Positions 20,444 through 29,971 of a DNA stretch of 64,000 bases are shown in pieces. The stretch is from contig CM036767.1 of the NCBI GenBank assembly GCA_020796225.1, positions 15,282,427 to 15,346,426 of the forward strand, given 5' to 3'. The position numbers and the translations under genes are program-made. The notes below the pieces were generated by a model that saw nothing but the letters and a program-made list of their open reading frames with translations, was not told the origin of the DNA and did not search any database. How positions within the stretch are numbered: the stretch's first letter is position 1; each line of letters begins with the position of its first letter. Source of the DNA: Arion vulgaris. Taxonomy: Eukaryota; Mollusca; Gastropoda; Stylommatophora; Arionidae.

Positions 20444-20848
20444 TTGATTGATAGGACCATCATCATTGCACTGCTGTGAGTAACCATGTGTGCTCCGATC
20501 TCTTTCTTACACAGGAAGACCTCAACGGCAGTGCGTGAACTTTGTAGCACCAATGGGGGTCACCGATGTAATTTAGAAGATGGTGAAAATTGTGTAGAAA
20601 TTTTATTTTAAAAAATTTTTCCTGAGCAGCGGCTTCCCATCCTGCTCTTCTCGATTTTGTACTGTCAATGGTTTTTTACGGGCTCAGCTTGAACACATGA
20701 CTTACATTTTATCATCCGCCCCCGATAAGACTAGGAACTCAATGCGAGCAGGGATCTCTGGAAAAATATACTGATAGCTGTACGATTGAGTGAACCAAGT
20801 ACCTTTGGAGCAAGGGACGAGCACCTAACCTCTATGTCACAGAGACCC
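20444..20848 (-). mobile_element. SINE-F
   Basis: Inverted copy: ATTGATTGAT tail at 20444, head near 20848 (complement of GGGTCTCTGTGACATAGAGG). Good match to 13901-14336. Confidence 0.82.
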
Positions 20849-21011
20849 TGAAATCTATGGATGTTAGATGATCCTTCTTTTTGGTGGAAAATATTTGTTA
20901 TTTTGTTTCATCTTCTTCTCCATGAGCCACTTTTTAATATATTCTGGTTGTATCTAATTATATGTCATCTAGTTTTACATACCTGTTTCTATCATTGTTT
21001 CTTCTGTTCAG

Positions 21012-21134
21012 ATCTCCGACATGGAAGTAGTGGAGAGATCAGAGTGTTTTATAGATATCAGTGTCGGAGGTTTCCTTATGCCAAGTCAGCCTGCTGGATT
21101 CCTGTCAGTGTGGGCTGTCACTAACAGTGGACAT
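21012..21134 (+). CDS. TECPR1: TECPR1 exon 4 (tectonin repeat)
   Basis: 41 codons, phase 0 (TTCAG|ATCTCC, CAT|GTATGT). It encodes IDISVGGFLMP and FLSVWAVTNSGH, equivalent to the DLSVGGWEI-RLSVWAVSLQGK part of human TECPR1. This is the first tectonin blade after the dysferlin domain. The V-G-S-VWAV pattern with a following glycine is the blade core. Confidence 0.93.
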
Positions 21135-21199
21135 GTATGTAGCACATTTCTCATGTATGTTGTCATGAGATAATAATTATATGACCCATTTTTATAACA

Positions 21200-21665
21200 T
21201 GTGATACATTTTGATATTGTTCCTGTACTGACCTACGGTTGTGAAAGTTGAAATCAACAAAGAAAATTGATAAGAAACTGGACAGCTTTGAGAATAAATG
21301 TCTACGAACATTATTAAAAGTAAAATGGAGTGATTTCGTTTCTAACAACACAGTGAGAGATAGAACACACCAACAACCCTTATCAAATATTATAAGGAAA
21401 CGAAGGTGGAAATATTTAAGTCATGTTCTTAGATCAGACGAAAAGAGAATAAATCGACAAGTCATTATGTGGTCACCAGTTGGGAAAAGAAAACGTGGAA
21501 GACCAAAGACCACTCTTTGAAGAACCATCCAACAAGAAAGTAAACTATTGGGATGTAAAACCATACAAGATCTCCAACTGCTAGCAAAGAACCGTATCAC
21601 ATGGAGATCTAAAACCTCTGCCCTATGTGCCGCCTTTGTACGAAAGGAACAAACTAACTAAACAT
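21200..21665 (+). mobile_element. LINE-delta 3' fragment
   Basis: Encodes VPVLTYGCES (split by a frameshift), KLDSFENKCLR, RRWKYLSHVLR and GKRKRGRPKTTL, and ends with a short ACTA-type tail (near 21655). Its last 200 bp recur at 42913-43108. Confidence 0.75.
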
Positions 21666-21769
21666 TTTGATATGCATTGTTGGACCTGTATTATTCTTTG
21701 ATCAACAGCACACAATGTGTAAAAACATTTTAATAATAGTTAGTTTTAATTTGCTCATATTTACATGTA

Positions 21770-22050
21770 GTTTAACTCAATAATATAATTTGTTGTTTCT
21801 TAGTGAAGTTCAGTATTGATGTTGTACCCACTTTTTTCCTGATGTCTTCATTTCTAAACCGGTCTCTTCTTGATACTCCCAGCGTTCTATGTAGACACTT
21901 CATCTTTGTCATGACTAGTTTTCTTCTATTACTTGATGTCAGCGTCCATGTTTGACACTGGTAGCATAATGTAGGGAGAAAGACTGTGTTGAACAATGCT
22001 CTTTTAGTGTTCATGGTCAACACAATGACCACCAATAACAGCATACATTA
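21770..22050 (-). mobile_element. LINE tail fragment
   Basis: The minus strand encodes ALFNTVFLPTLCYQCQTW and VGTTSILNF, a middle-to-late LINE segment. Similar to 57080-57277 (minus). Confidence 0.7.
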
Positions 22051-22059
22051 AAAAGAGAT

Positions 22060-22250
22060 CAGGTACTAGAGTCAAGGGAAGACCAAGAAAAGATGGATAG
22101 ACAATATCAAGACCACACTAAATAAACACTGATATAACATAACAAATGTGACTCATCTGGTCCTGGAACGCAATATAAAGCTCCCACCCCAACGCTTAAC
22201 GGCAAGAGTGGACAACCAATTCCATCATTCACCTGGGGAAAGACAATAGG
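22060..22250 (+). mobile_element. LINE terminal fragment
   Basis: Matches the end of the LINE at 24581-24740 on the opposite strand (words near GGGAAGACCAAGAAAAG and CAATTCCATCATTCACCTGG). It was probably inverted relative to its neighbour during insertion. Confidence 0.6.
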
Positions 22251-22381
22251 TGACATGTTTGCATTTTAAAATGGCCGTGATTTATGTGATAGGATGTAAT
22301 TTATTTATCACCTGTAAGATATTTATTAAAATAGAAACCAATGATCAATATTAACAGTGCTTATTGAAATACATATTACAG

Positions 22382-22562
22382 GTGTATGTGCGCACAAATG
22401 TCAATCATGACAATCCTGAGGGAAGTACTTGGCAGGAGGTGGACATTTCAGATCAAATTGGAATCATTAACATTTCTGTTGGAGCCAGCAATCTTGTGTG
22501 GGCTGTTACCTGGGACGGAAACACTTTAGTCAGGACACAAGTCTCCAGAAGCAAGATCTATG
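22382..22562 (+). CDS. TECPR1: TECPR1 exon 5 (tectonin repeats)
   Basis: 60 codons plus one base (TACAG|GTGTAT, TATG|GTATAT). It encodes VYVRTNVNHDNPEGSTWQEV and INISVGASNLVWAVTWDG, matching human VWYREDVSHSNPEGSSW and the following blade. The NPEGS-W word is the canonical tectonin loop. The exon leaves phase 1, completed to glycine by exon 6. Confidence 0.93.
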
Positions 22563-22647
22563 GTATATTCTTGATAACTCTGTAGTCCTCTCCAGAAATG
22601 TATTTTCATCGTCATCATTCTGTCAGTCTTCAGATCACAACGTCAGT

Positions 22648-22896
22648 CGCCGTGTGGTACCGGGGCCCGCAAGGGAAGCAAAGAATAGTACCACTGCAAC
22701 CTACAATGCATGTCGTAGAGGCGACTGATGTAGGCCCTAGGGATGCTACCTAGTAAATAAAAAGCAGTGCAGAAATAAGATGTGCTGGTATACTGGTAAC
22801 CCATAACTGGCACAACATACAATCGCTCTTACACTCAGATCACATACAAATCACACAGAGTGATGACAAGTGGTCGATATGGAGCGTTAGAAGAAA
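22648..22896 (+). mobile_element. SINE-B
   Basis: Near-duplication AACGTCAGT/AATGTCAGT on its flanks; body word CTAGTAAATAAAAAGCAGTG; tail GAAGAAAGAAC. Confidence 0.83.
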
Positions 22897-22938
22897 GAAC
22901 AATGTCAGTAGTTTTATTTAACTGCATGATTCCCTTCA

Positions 22939-23153
22939 GGGTGGAGCATTTGGCCGAATAGATTAGAGCATGGGCTCTCATTCAGGAAACCTGAGATCAA
23001 TCCCCAGTACGGCCAAGGAGTTTTTTCTTTAAGGAATATAAAGAAAAAATTATAACCTGAACAGTTCATAGCGCGGCATTTAGCCATGCGGTAATTAAAT
23101 TCCACAGGCTCATGTTCTTCCCGTCCTACTCCGCCCTCAAAAGCAGTATTACA
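22939..23153 (+). mobile_element. SINE-G
   Basis: tRNA-Leu/Ser-like head GGTGGAGCATTTGGCCGAAT, box B-like GATCAATCCC, body matching 40048-40248, 3' end CAGTATTACA. Confidence 0.8.
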
Positions 23154-23369
23154 GTTTTGTTTTTAATACATCCTTCAGGTCACCCATAGAGCCCCCATAT
23201 TCAACGTATTGCTGTTCATGACTTGAAAGAATGTGCATGCCCTGTTCTTTGCCTCACATGAAATCAAATCATGCGTTGCTATTTTCTTGTTTATGTTCAA
23301 TTGGTAGATTATCTGCTAGTAGATTAAAAAGCTGATAGAAGATATTAAAAGGATGATGATGAGAAGTTG

Positions 23370-24010
23370 TTTATACCGATGGGTCGGTTCATCGTGGTGA
23401 GAAGTCATGCTGGGGTTTCTTGGCTAATGCGCATGGTAGGGTTGTTGCAGAGCAAAGTGGAGCATACAGGACAACTACTTCCAGTATGAGGATGGAGGTT
23501 GAGGCCATTACTGCTGCTCTCCATTGGATCTCTATGACTCCGTTTACTGAGGCCGTGGTTGTATCTGACTCTCAGGTGATGCTTTGGAAGATCCAAAATG
23601 GCAAGTTCCAGTATGAGTTTACTTTGTCTATTGAAGTGTCTAACCTCCAGAGGCTTACCTAGATCTACTGTCTTAAGCATGCATGTGTTCATGGCAATGG
23701 GGGAGCGAACACCCGTGCATCAACAGCATTGATTGTTGGGGAGTCGAACATGGATAGGGGGGAGGATTTTCGGTCTCTTCATGACTCCCTGTTGGATGAA
23801 GACACTAAAATAAATGTTGAGACTATCCAGCGATTTAAGGAGTTTGGAGTTATCCTTGTACAAGTAGAAATGTATGCCTGAGGTGCAGAGCAAGGAGTGT
23901 GTTTAACCAAAGAGCAATGGGAACCATCAGCATACCCTTCGACATCTGTTAAGGAAGACTGAGCAAATATGAGTCTGCCCAGAATGCAATGATGTCAATT
24001 CAGTAACCAA
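23370..24010 (+). mobile_element. RNase H LINE fragment with repeat N
   Basis: Encodes a decayed RNase H: TTTSSMRMEVEAITAAL (with the catalytic Glu) and AVVVSDSQVML (Asp). Frames break near 23410 and 23660. The 3' part 23860-24010 is repeat N. Confidence 0.75.
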
Positions 24011-24319
24011 TAACCAATAGTAGATTATCAAGAATTATGCTATCATTGTTGCTCACCGCAGCTAATGAGCTGAAAATCATAACAACAGAGAAGAGCTGCA
24101 GGAGTAACAATGAGAGATAACATTAACAATTCAGAAATTAGATCCACACTGAGAAATCAAACATAATAAATACAAAGCAAGACAAAGACCATGCAAAATG
24201 TTGAGTGACAACATCAAGAATACCATAACTTTAGAGAAATAAATATCAACTTACAAAGCACAATAAAAAAAATTTAAGATGGGAAGAAATAGCCAAACAT
24301 TTCATGGAAATAATTATAA

Positions 24320-24441
24320 AATATGCGTTTAGGGGCCTACCAAACCAATGTGCAACGTATACGTTCTTGGCAAAGATCAAACCTATCACAAAGAGTGATT
24401 AAAATTAAGTCGTAAGAACGAATGCAAAAAGAAGAAGAAGA
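24320..24441 (+). mobile_element. SINE-A, 5'-truncated
   Basis: Only the 3' half remains, from ATGCGTTTAGGGGCCTACC to the AAAAAGAAGAAGAAG tail. Confidence 0.8.
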
Positions 24442-24549
24442 TTATAAAATATGAGGAAGTTCTTTTCGTTAGTTGAGGACTACCTGCATTTGTTTCATCA
24501 TCATTAGTCCTGGTCGAGCCCAAGGGCATATAAGACAGAGGAGACAACA

Positions 24550-24960
24550 AAATTACCACTCTGTTTGGTTTTGTGCCTTTCTATTGTCTTTTCCCAGGTG
24601 GATGATGGAATTGGTTGTCCACTCTTGCCATTAAGCGTAGGGGTGGGAGCTTTAACTTATGTTCCAGGGCCAGATGAGTCGCTTGTATTGTGTTATAACC
24701 GTGTTTATTTAGTGTGGTCTTGATATTGTCTATCCAACTTTTTCTTGGTCTTCCCTTGGCTCTAGTACCTGATCTCCCTGGGCTCCAGTGCCTTTCTTTC
24801 CATCCTAAACCTATTCCTATGCATGTGTTTGAGCTCTGCTTCAACAGTTTTCCTCCATGTGTCCCTAGGCCTCCCTTTTCTCCGCTGCCCCTGCGGTGTG
24901 CTTGACGCCTTACTTTTCTCATCCTGAAGACAAGTCCAAACTATCGCCTTCATCACTTTT
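24550..24960 (-). mobile_element. LINE 3' fragment
   Basis: The minus strand encodes GRPRDTWRKTVEAELKH (near 24840), then RAKGRPRKSWIDNIKTTL (near 24720) and LALEHKL (near 24665). Two GRPR words suggest two LINE tails fused or a tandem tail. Confidence 0.7.
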
Positions 24961-25100
24961 GTATCTCTTTATTTATATCATCCAAACTAGTTAGTTCTTG
25001 AAGTCTGATACTGCCAATATTAACATCCCAGATGTATCCAAGTATTCTTCTAAAAAACATTTGTTTACTTCATCTTAAATATATTTTTGTTGGCTGCCAG

Positions 25101-25201
25101 GCTCCAGTTGGGTTGTAGTTGAACATCCCAATAACTCCACAAGATTCATGCAGGTGTCTGTTGGAAGAAACTCTGTGTGGGCAATCAGCAGAGAGGGAAA
25201 G
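25101..25201 (+). CDS. TECPR1: TECPR1 exon 6 (tectonin repeat; donor ambiguous)
   Basis: Begins GC after CCAG, completing glycine, then SSWVVVEHPNNSTRFMQVSV and GRNSVWAISREGK, like human KGSSWSIVEPPG-ISVGVSVVWAVTKDWK. The best donor is after 25201 (AAG|GTATGT, phase 0). However, exon 7 is open in a register that needs one leftover base. A second GT four bases on (after 25205, TAT|GTATTA) gives that register and yields KVCRVSRKG. Either the weaker donor is used, or exon 7 carries a two-base insertion. Confidence 0.88.
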
Positions 25202-25589
25202 GTATGTATTAATCATGATAAGATGACATTCTGTCAAGAGGTTAGACTCATATCATTCAATCTTTTTTTGATTAAGTTAATTAGACCAACATGAAAATTA
25301 ACACCATCAAAACAGAAGCCATGACAATAAGTAGATCAAACAACCAAATCAACACACACATGTGAACAATGCAAAAATCACACAGCTCCCAGAATTCAGA
25401 TATCAGAGAAGTATTTTCGCAGAAGATGGTAAAACGGACAGAGAAATCAAGACTAGATGCCAATGCAGTACTAACTGTCCCAACTGCTCAAACACCCAAA
25501 CATAGGCATAGCAGTCAAGCAGAAACTAATAAATTGCATACTTCTACTAAATCTCAGTTATTAATTTCAAATATGGACCATAACTAAAT

Positions 25590-25990
25590 CCCAAGAGAGA
25601 AAGATCACAAAGTTGGAAATGAACTGTTTAAGAAAAGCCGTCAATGTTACAAGACTGGATAGATTGAGAAATGAGAACCTTAAGAATGTCGTTGGCATCA
25701 CACCATGCATCCAACATATTATAAGACAACAAATAAAATGGTTTGGTTATTTGATGAGAATGAAACCAGATCTTCTACCATCTTGCGCCTATTAGAACCG
25801 GCAACCCGGATACAGAGCGATAGGTAGACCAAAAACTTGATGGATAGATAATATCACAGTTATCCTACAATATCAAAGACTAACAACTACAGATGCAACA
25901 CGTCTGGCACAGGATAGAAAACTGAAACGCCTCACGACTCTTCACAGCATATGTGGACAAGACAGACTAACAAAGAATTGGTGTAAGAAA
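25590..25990 (+). mobile_element. LINE 3' fragment
   Basis: Encodes EMNCLRKAVNVTRLDRLRNE, VGITPC, QIKWFGYLMRM and a broken GRPKTWIDNI tail; ends near a DRKLKRLTTL word. The order fits a non-LTR retrotransposon C-terminus. Confidence 0.7.
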
Positions 25991-26039
25991 ATATTTTTAA
26001 AATTTCTTCAAATGTCACAGTGGAACTTGTTTGTATTGT

Positions 26040-26410
26040 TTACACTTACAAGACCGACCAATGAGAAGAAGCAGAATCAGTTTCAGTTTGAAATATCTGC
26101 ATTGCCCGGACCTGTTCATAGGTGTTCTGATCTCCTTTGCAATATCTCCAACAGCGTCCAGCGACTGACCATCCCAGTCCGATTTTGACTGGCAGCCCAC
26201 TGATATACCTGTTCTGCTGTTCTTTTCTTGTTACTCCAATCTTGAATCCCAGCTCCTGCAATCTAGCAGTTAACGTGGATTGGTTTAAATGAAAATCTTC
26301 TTTGCCGCCAAACTCTATGAGGACGTTCAAAATGTCAGCTCTATGCATTTGGCTGGCCCCCTGATATAGTGGCAGAGCTCTCTCATTGCCAGCAGAATCA
26401 ACAATTCATA
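26040..26410 (-). mobile_element. LINE-beta-like fragment, diverged
   Basis: The minus strand encodes MHRADILNVLIEFGG and ARLQELGFKIGVTRKEQ, aligning with DRSDILPALRES and RLKEMGVNIGAARKE of LINE-beta. Older than its neighbour. Confidence 0.7.
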
Positions 26411-26449
26411 AGTCAGTTAATAAATGAACTGTCATTTGCTGCTTCATTG

Positions 26450-26820
26450 GATCAGTTATCAGTTATATGAGGACTATCATCATAGCACTCCGGACATGTC
26501 CATAGGTGCTCCGATCTCTGCCTCAGCAAATCCAGCAGCGTCCATCGACCCAACACGCCAGTTCGATGTTGATTAATCAATCTCTTTGCATATTTAGTAT
26601 GTCGTTCTTTTCGGGCTTCGCCAATATTGACACCCATCTCTTTCAATCTGGTCAGCGAGTGGGATTCACAGCCCTGAAACTCCTCTGTTCGGAAAGACTC
26701 TCTCAATGCGTGAAGAATGTCACTTCGATTCATTGCAGCTCCCTCTGATATTGTAGCTAAGCCAGCCAATCTATCAGCTCGTTCATTACCCCTAACTCCT
26801 GCGTGCCCAGGGATATACAT
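26450..26820 (-). mobile_element. LINE-beta 3' fragment, young
   Basis: Almost identical to 9502-9880. The frame of 122 codons is open from PGHAGVRGNERADRLAG to the CPECYDD knuckle and stop, without the frameshift seen in the 9.5-kb copy. Confidence 0.88.
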
Positions 26821-26889
26821 TATACAGACATAGAACTAGCATTGCAAATAAGCACCGCATCCATCTACTAAACAGTTTTCTAGGCTATT

Positions 26890-27240
26890 GTCAGTCTCCG
26901 TATATCATTGACAGAGAAGATAAAAAATAGATATACCCAGAAAGAACTCAAAATAAAAAAAACTGGCTAATGCTACAAATACGAAGGAGAAAATTGCAGT
27001 ATTTTGGATATATGAAGAGACGCAAAGGGTTGGAGAAGACCGAGACCATCGTGGAAGGAATCATCCTGGCAAACATGAGAAGAGGAAGGCCATGGAGAAG
27101 ATGGATTCAGGATGTAACTGACCACAGAGAAGATGGATTCAGGACGTAACTGATAATTTGAGCATGAAATCAACTGTATATACATTCTCTTGTTTGCCAT
27201 GAGAGAAAGAAATTCCGAAGGACTGTTAGGGTGGCAAAGT
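26890..27240 (+). mobile_element. LINE-gamma 3' fragment with internal duplication
   Basis: Encodes YFGYMKRRKGLEKT and RRGRPWRRWIQDVT-like words. A stretch of about 27 bp (AGAAGATGGATTCAGGATGT and the bases around it) is duplicated at 27097-27147. Confidence 0.65.
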
Positions 27241-27355
27241 TTTGCTCCCGACAAGCTATTGGATGGTGATATCAGTCTTGTCTCTTGTTTATCTTTTAAC
27301 TGTTAATAATCATCTATGTCCAACAATGCATACTTAATACTAATATTTTCTTTAG

Positions 27356-27480
27356 GTCGGGTTTCCCGAAAAGGGACCTCTGGAGATGATATGTTCTGGA
27401 ATCATGCGGCTGCTCTAGGAACTATCTGGGTCGAGATGGTTGGAGAAATGTCTCAGGTTGCAGTCTCCTCAAATGACCAG
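27356..27480 (+). CDS. TECPR1: TECPR1 exon 7 (tectonin repeat)
   Basis: Starts after TTTCTTTAG and reads (GT) CGG GTT, with KGTSGDDMFWNHAAALGTIW and VEMVGEMSQVAVSSNDQ, closely matching human GTSWIEMVGEMTMVNVGMNDQ. It ends in phase 0 at CAG|GTACTT. In the phase dictated by the consensus donor of exon 6, the exon would begin VGFPEKG and hit a stop after about 20 codons. See exon 6 for the two explanations. Confidence 0.9.
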
Positions 27481-27619
27481 GTACTTGTCATATTTAAAAA
27501 AATCTATATTTATATCTTGTTCAGATTAGATACAAATAAATTTTGGTTGATAAAAATGCAAAAAATATGTTGGATCATCATCAACCCTTATATCAAACAA
27601 GGGCACATAAGGTAGAGAA

Positions 27620-28690
27620 AAAAAAAATGTTCACTTGGTTTTATGTTGTGCCTTTTTTTTCTACCTCAAACCTAGACCTATGTAAACCTAGACCTATGTA
27701 TGTTCCTGAGGTCTGCTTCAAAATTTCTTCATGTGCCCCTTGGTCATCCTTTTTTGCTCCCCTGAGGCATCCATTGCATTGAGTGTCTTGGCCGCCTTTT
27801 TTTCTCCCCTGAAGACATGACAAATCCATCACTATTGTCTCCCTTGTATCTCCTTATTTATCTCTTCCAGGCCAGTTAGTTCTTGAAGTCTGATATTGCC
27901 AATCCTATCCGCCGATGTGGTGCTGGTGCCTGCAAGGAAGCAAAGTAGAACCACTGCAACCTACAAGGCATGTCGTAGAGGCGACTGATGTAGGACCTGG
28001 GAAGGTACCTAGTAAATAAAAAGCATTACAGAAATCATATGTATTGGCCTACTTCTAGATGCATAACTGGCACAACGTACAATCGCTCTTAGGCTCAGAT
28101 CACATACAAATCACACACAGAGTGGTAACCAAGTGGTCGTTGTAGAGTGTTTGAAGAAGAAGAATCCAATCTTATCTTCCCAGGTTTACCCAAGTATTCT
28201 GCTAAGAAGTCTTCTCTCAGATCTTCAACATACTTTCTTTTATCTTATATCTTCTCTTCCACCATTTACTTCTTTATGGAAGTGCTGGGGGTGAAACGTG
28301 GTGATTTTGTGTGTGCTTTTTTAAGGCACTTTGTAAGCTGATATTCATGTTCGTAAGGCTGTTCTTGATGCCGTCGCTCCATCTTTGCGTGGTCTTCCTC
28401 TTGCCTTGTACTCATTATACTTTTTCTGTGTGGCTCTCTGTGGTAGGCGATACCAGGGCATTCTGGTCAGGTGTCCAAACCATTTAATCTGTTGTTCTTT
28501 TATGAATTGCATAACTGGTTTCACATCCAGTCTCCTTCTGATTTCTTCATTTCTAATTTTGTCTCTTATTGTCACACCAGAAAGTTCTTCTAAGACACCT
28601 CATCTCTGTCGTTATGATTTTCCGCTCATTAGCTGCTGTTATTGGCCATGTTTGACACTGGAATGTTTGACATGTTTGAAATTTTATCTT
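27620..28690 (-). mobile_element. LINE 3' fragments split by SINE-B
   Basis: Minus-strand LINE tail pieces at 27640-27900 and 28165-28690, the latter with FIKEQQIKWFGHLTRM and ARGRPRKDGA. SINE-B (27910-28164) interrupts them. Confidence 0.65.
27910..28164 (+). mobile_element. SINE-B
   Basis: Near-perfect duplication CCAATCCTATC/CCAATCTTATC on both sides. Body word CTAGTAAATAAAAAGCATTA, tail GAAGAAGAA. Confidence 0.85.
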
Positions 28691-29057
28691 ATATGTTTTC
28701 CAAATATCATAAAGCAAGACAGTTCTAACACATGTTTTGTATAGTTAAAACTTTATCTTGGTACCATAAATGTTCGATCTCCAGATGTTGCGACGTCTGC
28801 TGTAGGCTGCATTTGCCCTTCCAATCCTTTGTTTAATCATAGCAACAGATAATAGATGTTCTAGAAGAGCTGCAGTAGTAACAAGGAAGAAAAGAATTAT
28901 AAATGAAGAAAGCAGAAGGAGACTGATGCTGTAACCTGTTGTGAAATTCATTAAAGAGAAAAAGGTCTGATGGTTTTGACATCTTACAAGAATGTTCTGT
29001 TATCACCTGCACGGAGAGCCATACTGAGAAAATATAATGTCTAAAGGTGAACAATTT
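28691..29057. other. Unassigned intron sequence with LINE-like traces
   Basis: A stretch at 28850-28965 resembles a LINE tail (word AGAAGGAGACTGATGC). No gene evidence. Confidence 0.4.
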
Positions 29058-29480
29058 ACTTCATTGCAGCTGGTTTCACCTCATTTTTTTTTTTTCGATC
29101 CAGAAGCACTTGAGCTTTTCAGCTCTTCGGCTCAGTGCCATGGACATCATAACCCTTCGGTTCGGTGCCACGAACACCGTAAATCTGTGGAATCTGTGGC
29201 TTTTCTGCCATCCCGTGGAATTGAACCCGCACTCACAGAGGGATAGTCACCCATAGTCCAACGCACTACGAACACGCTGGGCAGACGGGCGTTTCACCTC
29301 ATATGGCTGTGTCCCTGATGGCCGAAATGGTACACCATTCGCTGAGAGTGTTGCAGCGCACAAACTCTGTCCCTCCAACAGTCCTAGGGATCTCATGAAA
29401 AATTGCACATGTAACTCGGCCCACATTCGAACCCACAACCTTCAGAAGATAGTCTTACCCACTTCGCCATTGATGCCTCC
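29058..29480 (-). mobile_element. SINE-H interrupted by SINE-D
   Basis: Minus copy: tail word CTTCATTGCA at 29060, head with box B-like GGTTCGAATGTGG complement near 29430. It resembles 55131-55370 (plus). SINE-D splits it. Confidence 0.7.
29085..29290 (-). mobile_element. SINE-D nested in SINE-H
   Basis: Exact 12-bp duplication GTTTCACCTCAT at 29073-29084 and 29291-29302. Poly-A tail (as T) 29085-29096; tRNA-like head near 29260. Confidence 0.9.
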
Positions 29481-29637
29481 TATAATATGTAACGTCTATG
29501 ATTGCGTAAAAGGTGGAGCAACAACATCAAGAATAGCCTTAGAGAAATGAATGTTAGTTTACACGATACATTTGATAAAACAGACGAAAGATCCTTATAT
29601 ATGGTCCCCACTAAAACATCATAATAAGGTAAAGGAT

Positions 29638-29885
29638 CTTCTTCTTTGCGTTCGTTCTTTAGACTAATTTTAATCACTCTTTGTGATATGTTTGACCTTT
29701 GCTAAGAACGTGTATACATTGCACATTGGTTTGGTAGGCCCTAAACGCATAGACTTCTACATGTTTAGGACATGTACATCCGATTTCAGCCAAACCTCCT
29801 TAGTCGCCTCTTATGACATGCGTGGCAGGTAACAGCGGTTCTATTCTTTACACCCCAAATTTGGGCCACGGTAACCACTTGGGCG
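29638..29885 (-). mobile_element. SINE-A
   Basis: Flanked by AGGTAAAGGAT (29627-29637, 29886-29896). Complete copy ending 86 bp before TECPR1 exon 8. Confidence 0.9.
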
Positions 29886-29971
29886 AGGTAAAGGATGAAA
29901 GAGAAGACTCATTTATTACAGCCTGTGTCTTGTTGGTACTAACTGTTTTATGCATATTTTTCATTTGTTAG

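Larger units (their letters stand above)
25202..27355. other. TECPR1 intron 6
   Basis: Holds LINE fragments at 25590-25990, 26040-26410, 26450-26820 and 26890-27240 (listed separately). The remainder is AT-rich and unassigned. The acceptor is TTTCTTTAG at 27355. Confidence 0.7.

Noticed and set aside
24581..24922. 113-codon minus-strand frame as a possible host gene
   Set aside because: Contains the GRPRKSW-type LINE tail and matches debris at 22060-22250.
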